DNA of 64,000 nt from Mallotus nudiflorus (GCA_947683625.1 CANTUR010000657.1:62001-126000), one strand, 5' to 3'. Positions 22,175-33,560 are shown, counted from the first letter of the stretch. Made by a program: numbers and translations. Notes: generated by a model not told the origin, from the sequence alone.

Positions 22175-23000
22175 CTATTTCTATATTAAAAAAATTACAA
22201 TTACTTTAAAAATTCAGAGCTTTACAAATTTTAATAATTTTAGTATGTTTTTTAACTTTTATTTGAAAAATTTTAAACTTTATATATTTTAACAAATTTA
22301 ATGCATTTTTTAAAATTTATAAATTTTATAACTTTTAATAATTTTAGTATATATTTTTCAAAATTTATCAACAAAAATATATTATTTCAATATTTATCTA
22401 TATTTATTTAATTAATATAATGTTATATTGATGTAGCACCAAACACTTTGTATTTTAAAAAGTAAGAATTTAAAGATTTAACAAAAATTTTCTCCTTAAA
22501 ATATATTATTTTAAAATTAAAAATATAATATCTTAATTTTTCATAAGTGTGCAATTGTTTATATAACACTTAAATATATTTTTTACTTTAAGGTTGTAAA
22601 CTTTACATCTTTAAATAATTTTAATATGTTTTTAATTAAAATTTTCATTTTAATGTCGTATAAGTAATTTTAAAGTTATAACAAATTGAATACTATTTTT
22701 CAATTTAAAATGGTATATTTTAAGAAGAAAAATTTTACAAACTCATTAAATTTTCTTTTTTTCTAATTAAAAAAATTGGTGTCATATTAACATTAAATAC
22801 TACAACTTTAAAAAATAATAAACTTTATATTTTAACAATTTTTTGATAACATTTTTAAAAGAATATGTTTTTTTTGAGAAAAAAATAATATGTTAAAATT
22901 GTTAAAAATTGTAAAATTTATAATTTTTTAAATAAAAATTGAAAAATATATTAAAATTATTAAACCCGTAAAATTTAAAATTTTTTAAATAATTAGACTA
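22175..23000. repeat. AT-rich inverted repeat, possible MITE
   Basis: The left arm (about 22225-22330) contains TTTTAATAATTTTAGTATG..TTTTATTTGAAAAATTTTAAA. The right arm (about 22885-22985), reverse-complemented, reads TTTAATAATTTTAATATA..TTTTTATTTAAAAAATTATAAA. The order and spacing match, but base composition is so skewed that chance similarity is hard to exclude. No target-site duplication was set. Confidence 0.4.
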
Positions 23001-23277
23001 AAAAGAGAAAGCATAGTTTTTCTTTTTCAATTATATAAATTACACATGATTATGGATAAGATGCACTTATTCAAAAAGTCACGATACATTTAATAATTAA
23101 TTAAAATTCAGAAAATTCGATCCACACATAATAGCATAACCAACCAAGATGAACTTGTTTTCCCCTAAAACATAAACACACCAAAAACAGGAAAAGTCCT
23201 TGTTGTAGCTCTTCAACGTCAGGGATTATACATACTGCTTATCAGAACATTTTTCACCAACAAAAAAACCTTAGTTC

Positions 23278-24108
23278 TCAATCTCCTGTAATGGGGCAAC
23301 TCTCTTCCTCACCATCGTCATGGAAGAAAACGCTTGTCAGAACATTCTTTACCTGCAAAGCTGCCTGAAGAATTCTCAACCTCTGAAAAGAGACCAAAGG
23401 AAAAAAAAAAAAAAAAAGTTAATTAACGAAACATGAAGACAAGTTCTTCTTCAATACTATACAAATTGAAATTAATTTATGTACCTCAGCATATCCAATA
23501 TCGACCTCCTCCTCTTGAAGCAAACTAAAATTTGGAATATTGAAGGTTTTCATCAAAGTAATACTGGAGATAAGAGACATTGGCTTTACCTCAAGGTTAT
23601 CCATCACCATATAAGTCACAACATCTTTCACAAATCCACCACCTCTATAATTGCCAGCTACTTTTTTTGTAGCATCTGGAGCAACGTAGTTTGACAGAAA
23701 GGACATTGTGTTTCCGCAGTTGGGACAGGTCGTGTTTCGATCATCAGTCCATCGATGACAGTACCCATTTGAACAAGTGTACACTTGTTGACTGGCAATT
23801 TCATCACTGGTTAATAAAAGAGGTGTGTCAATAGCAGAAATAAAAGCTTTTGGATTCAAAATAGACTCTTTACTCTTGGATGGTTGAAGGTAAGTCTCAC
23901 TTAAAGCTTGGATGCTCTTGTATAGTTCTCCAATACAACCCACCATGTTGTTGTTTTTTAACAGCTTACTCATAGTTCCTAATGGCAAAGACATGAGACT
24001 AATAAGAAAATCTACAAACTCCTTACTCGCTTCTGCAAATAAAACTTTCTTCCCTTTCTTGTAAATGAGAAGCTTTAATTTCAAGTTGGTATTGCTGGAG
24101 GTTGCCAT
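23278..24108 (-). CDS. DUF674 family protein, two exons
   Basis: Exon 1 (24108-23485, 208 codons) starts MATSSNTNLKLKLLIYKKGK, the typical DUF674 opening. It continues with SKEFVDFLISLMSLPLGTMSKLL and a cysteine block, CSNGYCHRWTDDRNTTCPNCG, around residues 130-152, which could bind zinc. Splicing at GAG|GTACAT joins an exon 2 (23382-23278) giving RLRILQAALQVKNVLTSVF, the expected end of a DUF674 repeat, then an acidic tail and TGA. The product is about 242 residues with no stop or frameshift, one repeat long where many relatives have two. The biochemical function of DUF674 is unknown. This is the only gene here that reads intact, and a relic of a second copy lies at 37838-38028. Confidence 0.85.
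23383..23484 (-). other. Intron of the DUF674 gene (102 bp)
   Basis: The donor is GAG|GTACAT and the acceptor is TTTTCAG|AGG, preceded by a T-rich tract (the poly-A run at 23401-23417 on plus). Removal keeps the frame and restores the family's usual exon junction. Confidence 0.8.
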
Positions 24109-24200
24109 GGCTAGTGCTTCTTCTTTCTTGCTACCTTGAATAAAACTAAGAAACTAATATGGCTATATTATTATGTTGGGTTTCAAGTTGATCTTGACTT

Positions 24201-24213
24201 AATATAAATATAG
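24201..24213 (-). promoter_or_regulatory. Possible TATA box of the DUF674 gene
   Basis: On the minus strand CTATATTTATATT lies about 95-105 bases upstream of the ATG, a usual distance for a plant TATA box. The region is AT-rich, so the motif alone is weak evidence. Confidence 0.35.
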
Positions 24214-25804
24214 TCTTGGGTAGAAGTGAATCGCTTCTCGGATACCGAAGTAATGGCTTTTGGTCAATTTAAAGTTGAAGAAACATGATATAACTAAAGT
24301 AGGAAACTTTGAAAAGTTGCTGTCGGGCGCGCACTTTTTATATTAAACAAAAGAAAAAGAAGCTCCATATTCAGAAGCAGTTCACTCCGGATTTTATGGA
24401 AGGGAAATATCACGGGACATCCAACGGTTATGATCCCATTTAAATAAATAGAGCTTCTGTATTTTAAGGTAAAAATGAAAATAAAATTTTTTTTATAAAA
24501 ATTAAATAAATTATTTTTTAAAAATTAAAATAATTATTTACCACATTTATAATTTATCATTCATATTACAATTTATAATATATATCATTAGCTTTTATGG
24601 AACTAGTCATGGCATACTGATAGCTGATTAGGCTGTTTAGGCTTATGCCTCCTGCTTTGCCCCATATTGCAATTCACGATAAACTTGTATCAACAAATTA
24701 AATAAGTTGAATTCTAATTTTTTTTGACAAAATTAGTCAAAAACTTTCATTTTTCCGGAAAATTCCAGATAAAATTTATGAAAGTTTTTTTTGCTGGAAA
24801 TGACATTTTAATAAATTTATGTGGCTATTCATGAAAAATTACAAATATGAAATACCAATAAACCCTTTTTTTAAAAGTAGAGGATTTAATATATGTTTTT
24901 TTTATCATAACCCTAATTTTTCTCTCTCCTTTGTTATTCATCTCTAAACTCCTACTGCCTCCACTGAAGTCACTCTTGTCGCGCTGCCATCTCTTGTGAC
25001 ACTGCCTCGACTGTTATCTGCCTCCTCCACCGTTATCTCGTCGTGCCACCTTCTTCTACTCTTCTGTCTCTGATTCCGCCTTCCTCTTCTATTACATCAT
25101 CCACCTTCCTTCGCCATGCCGATTTTGAGTTTGCAAGAAAAATTTCTAATAACTCGCTTGACCAATGATCAGCATAACCATCCAAGATTAAGGGTAAGGA
25201 CAAAAACTGTATTTTATTATTTTCTCATGTGTCTACCAGAAAACATTGTTGTTGATGATGCTGGGTCATCAGATTGTCAAGCAATAACTCCTTGATGTTT
25301 AAAGAAAAGCCTTGTATTTTTTCATTGTATATTTTTTTAAAACAAATTGCCTGTTAGACTAAGAAATTTATTTGTTTATGTAATTTATTTGTTTCTTTTT
25401 TTTTGGTCTTTCATAAAGAAACCTTAATACCAACATTTTGATTCATGCGGTTTTTTAGATTTTTTTTTTTTTTTGGCCTTGTAAAAGGAAATTGTGTTTT
25501 GTGTTTTATTGATTTCTGTCATGCAGTAGAATTTATTTGAATGATTCTGATTCTTTATATGATAATAGCATTGTAATTGTAAGAATTAACGTCTTCAAAT
25601 TGACAACATTTTACAATGAAATGTATTCGTCCATTGAATGCGTGTATTGTAACATTTATGAGATTGAGAAGCAGATGGTTAAAATTGAATTTAACGTGTA
25701 ATTTTGGTGACCTGTATACAGACCATAATACTAAGCCAAAATAGTAACCCCAGGTTCTCAATCTTTCGAAATGAATATTGATGTTCTCACACCAAATTAA
25801 GCAG
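24214..25804. other. Upstream region of DUF674 and unrecognised plus-strand sequence
   Basis: No clear gene. A C/T-rich stretch with GCCTCC/TCTTCT words at 24905-25110 could be an untranslated leader of the plus-strand gene whose exon begins at 25805. A 60-base segment near 24683 (AACTTGTATCAAC...GACAAAATTAGTC) recurs at about 29323. A minus frame at 25555-26013 overlaps the plus-strand exon and the LINE edge and is treated as chance. Confidence 0.35.
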
Positions 25805-25974
25805 GTGAGACCTCTGTCACATCTGTAAACTTGAGGCATTCTCATATTATAAGTAGTAGAGGTGTAGAGGACAAAAAAATTAAAGTTCCTCGGCCTGAGG
25901 CCATAACCAATATTGAACAGGTTGCCTCTGCTAATGTTGCAATGGAAAAGACCCTCAGCATGACGCCCAAACAA

Positions 25975-25990
25975 GAAACCGTTATTAGTG
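25975..25990. repeat. LINE target-site duplication, left copy
   Basis: GAAACCGTTATTAGTG, matching GAAACTGTTATTATTG at 26586-26601 at 14 of 16 bases. The length and imperfect match fit an old LINE insertion. Confidence 0.75.
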
Positions 25991-26585
25991 TTTTTTCTTT
26001 TGAAGGAAAACAAATTTTCATTAAAAAAGAGCGATTACATATTATCTAATAGGACCTGAGGATAAACAAACGAAAGGACCTCATTCCAAAAGCAAAATCT
26101 ATCATGAAACCGAGCTGCCTTAGCAAGGGTATGAGCAGCTGTATTTGCTTGTCTCTTAACAAATCTGACAAAGACGGAGGGTAGCTGCTGAACTAACTGT
26201 TTACATGAGTGAACAATCATACCAAACTCTGACCAATCATTTGACGGTGAATAGAGGGTTGATACTAGAACCTTAGAATCCGATTCCACAACAATGTGAG
26301 ATAGATTTTGAGCAAATAACCATCTCAATACTTCCTTAAGGCATAGACCTTCGGCAATGCTAGATTCAAAGTTATCAACCATGTAACTCGAAGAACAGAG
26401 TAAAGTAACCCCAAGTGAATCCCTTAAAATCATACCAAAACCAGTTATTCCACTTGATGAATCTATAGCAGCATCAATATTCAATTTTTGAAAACCTGTC
26501 TCTGGTTTTTTCCAACGAACATTGTCAGGTCACGTTTGAACACCATCACGATCATGGGAACTTCGATAAAGCTGAAATGTATCCC
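25991..26585 (-). mobile_element. 5'-truncated LINE (RNase H end)
   Basis: This contains only the end of a plant L1-like ORF2. It has a KKPETGFQKLNIDAAI-type entry, then an RNase H of the RVT_3 type (open frame 26484-26035) with GFGMILRDSLG, an AEGLCLKEVL helix carrying Glu, VVESDSKVLVSTL, and a C-terminal VRFVKRQANTAAHTLAKAA. The first Asp (NIDAA), Glu and second Asp (ESDS) are all present. The 3' tail is A-rich (AAAAGAAAAAA next to 25991). RNase H in this LINE group helps remove template RNA. The frame is open, but the element is far too short to move. Confidence 0.8.
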
Positions 26586-26699
26586 GAAACTGTTATTATT
26601 GTTGATAATAACAAGAATAGTACCCATGAATCAGTTGACCCTCTGGTGATTGAAAAGTCATCGTCTCCGTTAGCGTCATCATCCTCGGAGACGTCGTAG

Positions 26700-26805
26700 G
26701 GAGCACCTGCTAGTGCCGCCGCCGGCAAATAGGTGCTTCTGCTGTATTAAAAAAGTGGGCTTGACTGGATTTGTGCGCAAGTCAGTCACAACCGCATAAA
26801 GAAAA
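26700..26805. other. Short flank before the Mutator-like element
   Basis: No feature is seen except the 9-bp target-site duplication TAAAGAAAA at 26797-26805. Confidence 0.4.
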
Positions 26806-27216
26806 GGAGAAAGCACAGGGTTTCAGGGTTTTAAACTTTTAAGTATGTGTTTTTTTAACGACACTTTTAAATATGTGTTTTATGCCGTTAAACACTTTCT
26901 AATTTATGCGCTTAACACCATTTAACTTCGTCCTAATTGGCGTCTATGTGGATATAGTTGTCCAATAGCTTAACACACGTCATTCATACATTGGGCCTCC
27001 TCATCCATGCATTGTCCCACATTAAAACAACTCATTAATAAAAAAAAAAATTTAAAAATGACTAAACCAAAACATAAAACATAGAAATTCCAAAAAAAAT
27101 TCAATCCATACATACAACACCATAAAAATTCCTTCTCCTCTTCTTTGTTTCTCCAATTTTTTCTTTAAAGATTCTTCAGATTTTCTACATCTTCAACAAT
27201 AAATCAATCACAAAAA

Positions 27217-27600
27217 TTAAGTATTTTTATTGGTTGATTTTGAAGAGGCTTGTTTGCTTCTTTGTTGAGTTGAACTCAATGTTCTTGAATTAGAATGCAT
27301 GTTTTGCTTCTCCATCCAGTTATCAATCAAGATAGCTCGACAAAGAGTAGGAAAATCTTTTTCATCTTTAATAAAAGTATCGCAATGAATGGTAGAAACA
27401 GAGTAGGTTTGTTTATGGGTGTTTTGTTTCTTGATCATAGTATCTTGCTGCCACAGCCACCACTACTACCGCCATAGCCACCACCACTACTGCCATTACT
27501 GGGTTCATCAATGGAACGATAAATGGCATCAAGAAAAGAAGAAGAGAAAGAAGGGGTTCTTTTTTCATTATTGTTGTTTTGTTTATGGGTGTTGAGCTCT
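27217..27600 (-). pseudogene. BIG GRAIN 1-like gene fragment carried by the MULE
   Basis: In pieced-together minus frames, FLDAIYRSIDE appears near 27540-27510, then a Gly/Ser-rich stretch. After a one-base frame change, STIHCDTFIKDEKDFPTLCR follows, then AILIDNWMEKQ near 27300. The pair of motifs, LLDAIYRSID near the N-terminus and a late FP-LCRA-LI-KWMEK block, is what I recall of plant BIG GRAIN 1-like proteins, which are linked to auxin response. The long middle of that protein is missing, and the frame is broken. Identification is from memory and should be treated as probable, not certain. Confidence 0.5.
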
Positions 27601-28500
27601 TGTTGGATTGTGAAGATGATATAATAGCCACCAAGGCTCTATCCCCTCCAAACTGGGCTAACATTGACATTGATGATGCCTTCCAGGCATAAAAAGTGTC
27701 ATGTTAAGGTGTTATTCAGTGTAAGGCATGGATCTTAATATTTTCTTTTCTAATTGGAGGCATACACTAGTTAAAGTAGAGTTGTCAGGAATGTCTGAAG
27801 CCCTTCAGCAAGCTTAGAAATGAGGCTCCTCAAATAAATTTACTTTAGATAAGTTCATGCATGGATTTTTTTATTTGATCATATAGGGAATTGAAATAAT
27901 ATAACATCATAACTTACCAATCAAAAATAACATAATATTGGCAAAATTGCAAAATATTGGTCACTAAGCTAATATGAAACTGAAAAAAAATCGTGACTTA
28001 GAGATTAAACATAAGTTTGTAATCCAGTATGCCTCTATATTTCTCTATTTATCCTCTTCCTGTCCCCTTCATCCATTATATTACATCACAAATAATAAGG
28101 TGAAAAGAGTAAATGAATTTATTGACCATGGTTAAATCCCTCTAGCCCTTTGCATAAGCTGAATAAGTTCTTTATCTTATCAAGAATAACTGGTTACTAG
28201 GTATAAGCTTCTTGTTGCTCCTTTCTATTTGATAGTTAATTGTAGTAAAATGCATTTACATAAATGAAAGCTTTATAAGTCTTCCTAAAATAACATTATT
28301 AGTATGAAAATCAAACTTAGGTTGAAGCATTTCGTCGAGCACTTTAAATGCATCATTGACATAAAAATTGAATCAATGAATTAAATATAATGTCAATAAT
28401 GAAAAAAACAAAATCGACAAAGATGCATTGCTTGGCATCTGTTCTCTTCCCTGATTTGCCTTTATTCTTCACTCTCCCTCCATGCTTGATGTGCCATTAA

Positions 28501-28502
<2 letters not shown>

Positions 28503-28552
<50 letters not shown>
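28503..28552. repeat. (TC)25 microsatellite
   Basis: A pure TC run inside the MULE, with a C/T-rich flank to about 28640 that resembles a plant 5' leader. Confidence 0.95.
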
Positions 28553-28557
<5 letters not shown>

Positions 28558-29137
28558 TCTCCATGATTTGCTGCCACTATTACCCTGTAGTTTCTCTTGC
28601 TTTGCTTTGCATCTATCTCACCATACTTGCTACTATCTCGTGAGCCATTAGTTAACAACTCGCTGGCATCTCTCAGGTAGTGAATAATGCCCAATAGCTC
28701 TAGCCCCTTCCCTCGTAACGCGTTGTCGAGGCCTCAAAGTGTAATAGAGGAGCTGATGCTTCTTTCCTTAATGTTGATGAGTAAGCTACTCATTTTTCTT
28801 CAAGTCTAACTCTAAGCATAGAAGAAGAAGAAAGAATAAAAAAAAAAGCGAGTGTAGAATTGGGTCTTATAATGATTTTTCTTATGTTTTGGGTTTTGGT
28901 TTTTGGTTTTTGAATTTGTTTTTATTAATGAGTTGTCTTAATATGTGTCTTAGCTGTTGGTTAACTATGTCCACATCAATGCCATATAGGAGGAATTTAA
29001 TGGTGATAGGTGCATAAACTGGAAAGTATGTAACGGCATAAAACATGTACTTAAAAGTGTCACAAAAAAACACATACTTAAAAGTTTAAAACCGTGAAAC
29101 CACATGGTGGTTTTTTTGTACTTTCCCCTAAAGAAAA

Positions 29138-30389
29138 AGAGAGACAGTAGACATATAAAGTAAAGGATGAAAAGTCTTTTTCCCTATTTCCAACAAAAGG
29201 CTATGATAGTTATTTCTTTATCATTGATTTTTTTTCTAGCCAAAAAAAATTGGATAGATTCTATCCAAATAGCATTGCTCTTGTAACTCTCGAAACAAGG
29301 TCAAAAGGCTAATTTGCCCCTCAAACTTGTATCAACATGTCAAATAAGTCAAATTTTAATTTGTTCGACAAAATTAGTCCACAACAGGTCAATTGACTCC
29401 AAATTTTAATTTTAAACCATGTACAACATGGTGATGCTCTTAAAGAGCATGAATTGAATAAAAAATTATTTAATCCAATTTTTAATTATTTATGCAATTA
29501 TTTATTTATTTTTCTTTTCCTTTAAAGTTTGAAGTACATATTTTAATTTTCTTATTAATTTTTTGAAAATTAATTGACCTTCATTTTCTTCTCAACCTAT
29601 ATTTTTTTTAATGAGATCATATGACAAACTTCGATAAACTATATAATAGAGGGTAGTCCTTCCATTTAAATTAACAACGGTAAGAATTAAACTTTACACT
29701 TTATGATACCTTTAAAAATGAGTTATCACTTATGTACAAAATGTTTTTTTTTAATCATATATCTTATATTTTCATTTTTATTCTTTCATGTTTTTCCTAC
29801 TTAAGCCCATTTTTTCTTTTCCTTGCTAGCAATTCTTCCAAAAAAAAAAAAAATCATAATCTTTATTATCTATTCAGACAATTAGTCAAAAAAAATTATT
29901 ACTTCAAAGAAATTTTATGAGGAAAAAAGAAAAAAATTGTATCTAAAACTAACCTTAACAAAACAATATACATATTCCATTAACCCAAGAAAAGCTAAAG
30001 GTTAAAATTTATTAATACCCATAAAAAAAATCTAAGAATGACTTGTATTTTTTCATTTTTGACATGTATTAAATGAATCTAGATTCTTGAACTTGATATA
30101 TGCTCATAGTGGCTCCAATCAATTTGTTAAAAAATTAATAAATACTCAAATTTTAAGAATACTCAAAGTAATTAAGCAACTAATTATATAAAAATAAATA
30201 TAATGGGATAAAAATGTAGCACTTGAATATGAAATGATCATTAACTCTATCTTTCCAACAATAGAACCCAAATATGAAGAATTAAAGGAGATGAATAAAA
30301 CCGTTAATAACATTGCTACCTACCAAACATTAAGATGTAAAAACACTGAGGAAAACCCACATTTATCTTAAGTTATAGAGCCCTCTGGA
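29138..30389. other. AT-rich intergenic DNA
   Basis: No gene is seen. A segment at about 29323-29380 repeats, at roughly 80% by eye, the sequence near 24683 in the same orientation. Poly-A/T runs account for the short frames here. Confidence 0.4.
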
Positions 30390-30731
30390 CATCTAGGAAT
30401 GACTGGCTATTTAAAATCTTGGAATCTTGGAGGAAGTGGCTAAGTCTAGAGCCCTTAAATATAGGGAAGATTATAACTAGGACAATTTAGTTATCCCAAA
30501 TGAACCACTTAATTTAAGCTCAGCTTAGGAGACTCTCTTGGCAAGCTCCTCCTTTTGGGTAGTGCAAGGTCAACTTTAACATAGCTATGGATAAAGCAAG
30601 TAATATAGGTTCCATAGGAGTGGTAGCTACTGATAATAAGAGCCAGCTTATCAACTGCTTCTCTAAGTGTTTTCAAGTGATCACCTCTCCTCTCATATTG
30701 AAAGCTATGGGTATGAGAGTTGCATATGAAC
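30390..30731 (+). pseudogene. LINE remnant (connector plus start of RNase H), cut by copia III
   Basis: A plus-strand reading gives IWTSRNDWLFK, the W-x-x-R-N-x-x-x-F connector common in plant L1-like ORF2. It is followed by a PP-G--KVNFNIAMDKASNI-type RNase H entry and IGVVATDNKSQLI. The reading stops exactly where the copia LTR begins at 30732. The remaining half of this RNase H was not found beyond the copia element. The first catalytic Asp position reads Asn (NFNIA). Confidence 0.6.
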
Positions 30732-30926
30732 TGTAAACAATATGAGACTTGAATGCAGCTTATATTTTCATTAACTAAAGGTCTGAATATATACAAAGCT
30801 TATGAACAATAGAAATGCCTATTTCTATGGAGTAGTTACAACAAATAAGAGAATACATATTCAAAAATATTTGAATGATTAAATGAAAAAGCTATTACAA
30901 AAGAATATACACATAATCCCTTATCA
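30732..30926 (-). repeat. 3' LTR of copia III (195 bp)
   Basis: On the minus strand it runs from TGATAAGGGATTATG to ATTGTTTACA. A purine tract, AAAAGGGGGCA, lies directly upstream at 30927-30938, as expected for plus-strand priming. The short length resembles the 162-bp LTRs of the mini-copia at 35577-37240, which also start TGATAAGG. Confidence 0.7.
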
Positions 30927-31640
30927 TGCCCCCTTTTGATGGAGAACAGTTGAGCAATCCAATCTTGGCTTTGAGTTGCAAAAATCTCGAGTGAGGAAGA
31001 GCCTTGGTAAGTGCATCAATGAGCTGGTCAGCGGAGGATACATGAGCTACTCTTAAGACACCACTTTGCACTTGTTCTCGAATAAAGTGGAAATCTATTG
31101 CAACATGATTCATTCATGAATGGAACACTAGATTTGAGAAAATTTGAGTTGCTTCCACATTATCACAGTAAATGACAAGATAAAAAGGCACCTCAACATG
31201 CAATTCTAAAAGCAAAGACCAGATCTAATTGACTTCAATCGTTGTATTGGCCATTGATCTATATTCTGCCTTTGTAGAAGAGCAAGCCACTGTCCTTTTC
31301 TTTTTAGAGCTCTAGGAAATGGGATTTCTACCAAGATAAATTATGTATGCTTTGATGGAGGTGAAGTCATCTTTATGTCCCCAATCCATATCAGCATAGG
31401 CATGCAAAGTGAAGGAAGAATTTTTATAAAGTTGAATACTATAATGAAGAGTACCTTTTAAGTAGCGTAGCAACCGTTTAACACATAACCAGTGTTCGAT
31501 AATGGGGTGGTGCATATATTGGGATAGACAATTGATAACAAATGCTATATCAAGCCGATTAATTAACAAGTATTACAGAATTCCAAGAACAGCACGTTAT
31601 TCAATAGCATTATGGAGTTTAGTACTGCTATGAAGAGTGA
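30895..31640 (-). pseudogene. Copia III RNase H and C-terminal tail
   Basis: The frame 31569-31312 has YMHHPIIEHWLCVKRLLRYLKGT and the RNase H entry YADMDWGHKDDFTS. The last piece (31113-30895) has VRVAHVSS-like sequence, SADQLIDALTKALPHSRFLQL and a stop just inside the LTR. The linking part is in another frame with stops (near 31300-31120). This is the usual copia C-terminus. Confidence 0.75.
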
Positions 31641-32820
31641 GTTAAGCATTTGTTGGAAGAGGTGTAAGCATGGGTTTGGCCTCTAACATGTGCATTTTGG
31701 CCAACAGTTTTAAGAGATAATGATGTTGACAGAGTATGATGCCATTGCTGTTGGGAATAATTTCAATGCCTAAAAAAAAAAGATAATGACCCAAGATCCT
31801 TAAGAGTAAAGTTCTTGGCCAGGATGATAACAAACTAGCTGATCATGGTGGGATTATTACCAGTCAGTATTAAATCATCAACATAAATAATCAGATACTT
31901 TACATTAATACCATCATGGTACATAAAAAGATATGTATTATCAGCCAAAGAATTTTTAAACCCATAATGAAGAAGGAAAGTTTTGAGTTCATGATACCAT
32001 GTTCTTTGAGTCTTTTTAAAGCCATAAATTCTAAGTTTACAGACATGAGTTTACAAACATGAATTAGCTTATCATGATCAACAAAGCTTTGAGGTTGAAT
32101 CATGTAGACATCCTCATATAATTTCCCTTGTAAGAATATATTATTGACATCTAACTATTTGAGCTCCCAACCATGGCTAATAGCAATGCTTAAAACTAAG
32201 TGGACTATTGTAGGCTTCACAAATAGACTAAAGGTGTCATTATAATCTACTCTAAGTCTTTGATGAAATCTTTTTGCCACCAATATGGCTTTATACTTGT
32301 CAATAGAGTTGTCATATTTTCTTTTAATCCTAAAAGTATATTTACACCCAATAAGATTGTATTTAGGATTGAGGGAGACTAATTCCCAAGTGCAATTATG
32401 AACAAGAACATTGAACTCTTTTGACATGGCTTTACACCAAATAGGATCCTTAAGAGCTTCTTTGATAGTGGTGGGTTCAACTAGTTTGGGTGGATTAAGT
32501 TCAGCACAAAGATTTAGTTTTTGTATGGGTTTATGAATGTGTTTTGACCTTTAGTGACCATGGAATGGGACGATGTGTTTGATGTATTTTATGGAGCAAT
32601 GGTAGATTGTTATGGAAGGTTGGAAAGCTGTTGATGTTCCAAAACTGGGGAAGGTGTAATGAGTGGCACTGGTGATAAAAATACGAGTAGGTGGATTAAT
32701 GGCGGAAACCAAGTAGCTATAGTGTTAGAGACTGGGCAGCAAGACTTTATTAGTTTAAGATGTTTAAATGAAAATAAAAACTTAATAAATTTTACTTAAC
32801 GTGAAACATAAATTTTTGAA
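31640..32820 (-). pseudogene. Copia III reverse transcriptase
   Basis: Pieces include CKYTFRIKRKYDNSIDKYKAI and FHQRLRVDYNDTFS in 32427-32155. The catalytic IIYVDDLILTGN lies near 31900-31860, and FLGIEI and HHYLLKLLAKMHM in 31833-31642. The YVDD box is intact, but at least four frame breaks split the domain. Confidence 0.75.
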
Positions 32821-32822
32821 GT

Positions 32823-33560
32823 TTAAAGATTGAGACAGAGATAAACACTTTGTGTAGCAGAATACCTAAGAAACACATATGGTTTAGAATTAGACTCTAG
32901 TTTGTGATTAGTGTATGGTCTAAGACATAGATAGCATAGACATCCAAATATTTTGATTTTTAAATAATTTGTACTCTGATTAAATATTATTTCAAAAGGA
33001 GATTTGAGGTGTAAAGTGGGTGTGGGCATGTGGTTTATTAGGTATACTGTTGTGGCAAATACATATGTCCAATATGAGTGAGCAATTATGGCATGAGTTA
33101 GAAGTGACAAACCAGTTTCAATAATATGTAGGTATTTTCTTTTGGCAATGCCATTATGTGATGGGGTATATAGTAGAGTGGTGAGATGAGCTATGCCAGA
33201 AAAAGAGAGAAAATTAGTTAGAGTAATAAACTCACCTCCATTGTCAGTGTATAATGTTTTGATGGTGGTGTTAAAGTGTTTTTCAACTATGTTTTTAAAT
33301 CGAATGAACACATCTTTAACATTAGATTTATGTCTTAGAGGATAGAGCCATGTATACTAAGTAAATTGGTCAATAAACATAACATAATATTTAAAATTGT
33401 CAATGGATACCATAAGTGATGTCCAAACATCAAAATAAATGACCTTAGGAGGCTGAGAAGATGTTATTGTTAATTGAGAGAAGGATAATTTGTGACTTTT
33501 ATTGGATAAACATGAATTACAATGAACAGAAGTATGATCATTAGGTGATATGTCTAAATT
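32823..33560 (-). pseudogene. Copia III integrase
   Basis: The HHCC part near 33590-33500 shows HWNHMLGHPS and HCNSCLSNKSHKL. The core has a first Asp in VIYFDVW and a second in YTDNGGEF (frame 33311-32823). The region that normally carries the third acid reads GIAKRKYLHIIE, where copia integrases have A-E-R, so Lys replaces the catalytic Glu. This alone should abolish activity. Confidence 0.75.

Larger units (their letters stand above)
25805..26699 (+). pseudogene. Unrecognised host exon, split by a LINE
   Basis: After an acceptor-like AAGCAG, a plus-strand frame reads GETSVTSVNLRHSHIISSRG and runs to PKQETVIS at 25990. It is then interrupted by 595 bases of LINE. It resumes at 26586 with PETVIIVDNNKNSTHESVDP and ends in a serine-rich tail before TAG at 26697-26699. 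The frame is the same on both sides of the insertion, which is good evidence of a once-continuous exon. Composition is polar and Ser/Lys-rich, as in disordered C-terminal tails. I do not recognise the family. Upstream exons were not found. Confidence 0.5.
26806..29128. mobile_element. Non-autonomous Mutator-like element (Pack-MULE candidate)
   Basis: The left end GGAGAAAGCAC and the reverse complement of the right end GGGGAAAGTAC open inverted repeats of about 140-170 bases. The arms share GTTTTAAACTTTTAAGTATG, a TTTTATGCCGTTA block and a TGTGGA(T/C)ATAG block. The element is flanked by a perfect 9-bp direct repeat TAAAGAAAA (26797-26805 and 29129-29137), the size made by Mutator transposases. 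No transposase frame is present. Inside are a gene-like segment at 27217-27600 and a (TC)25 microsatellite. The left arm has a small internal deletion near its tip. Confidence 0.85.

Noticed and set aside
25555..26013. 152-codon minus frame
   Set aside because: No domain; it overlaps the plus-strand exon and the LINE boundary, so it cannot be one old gene.
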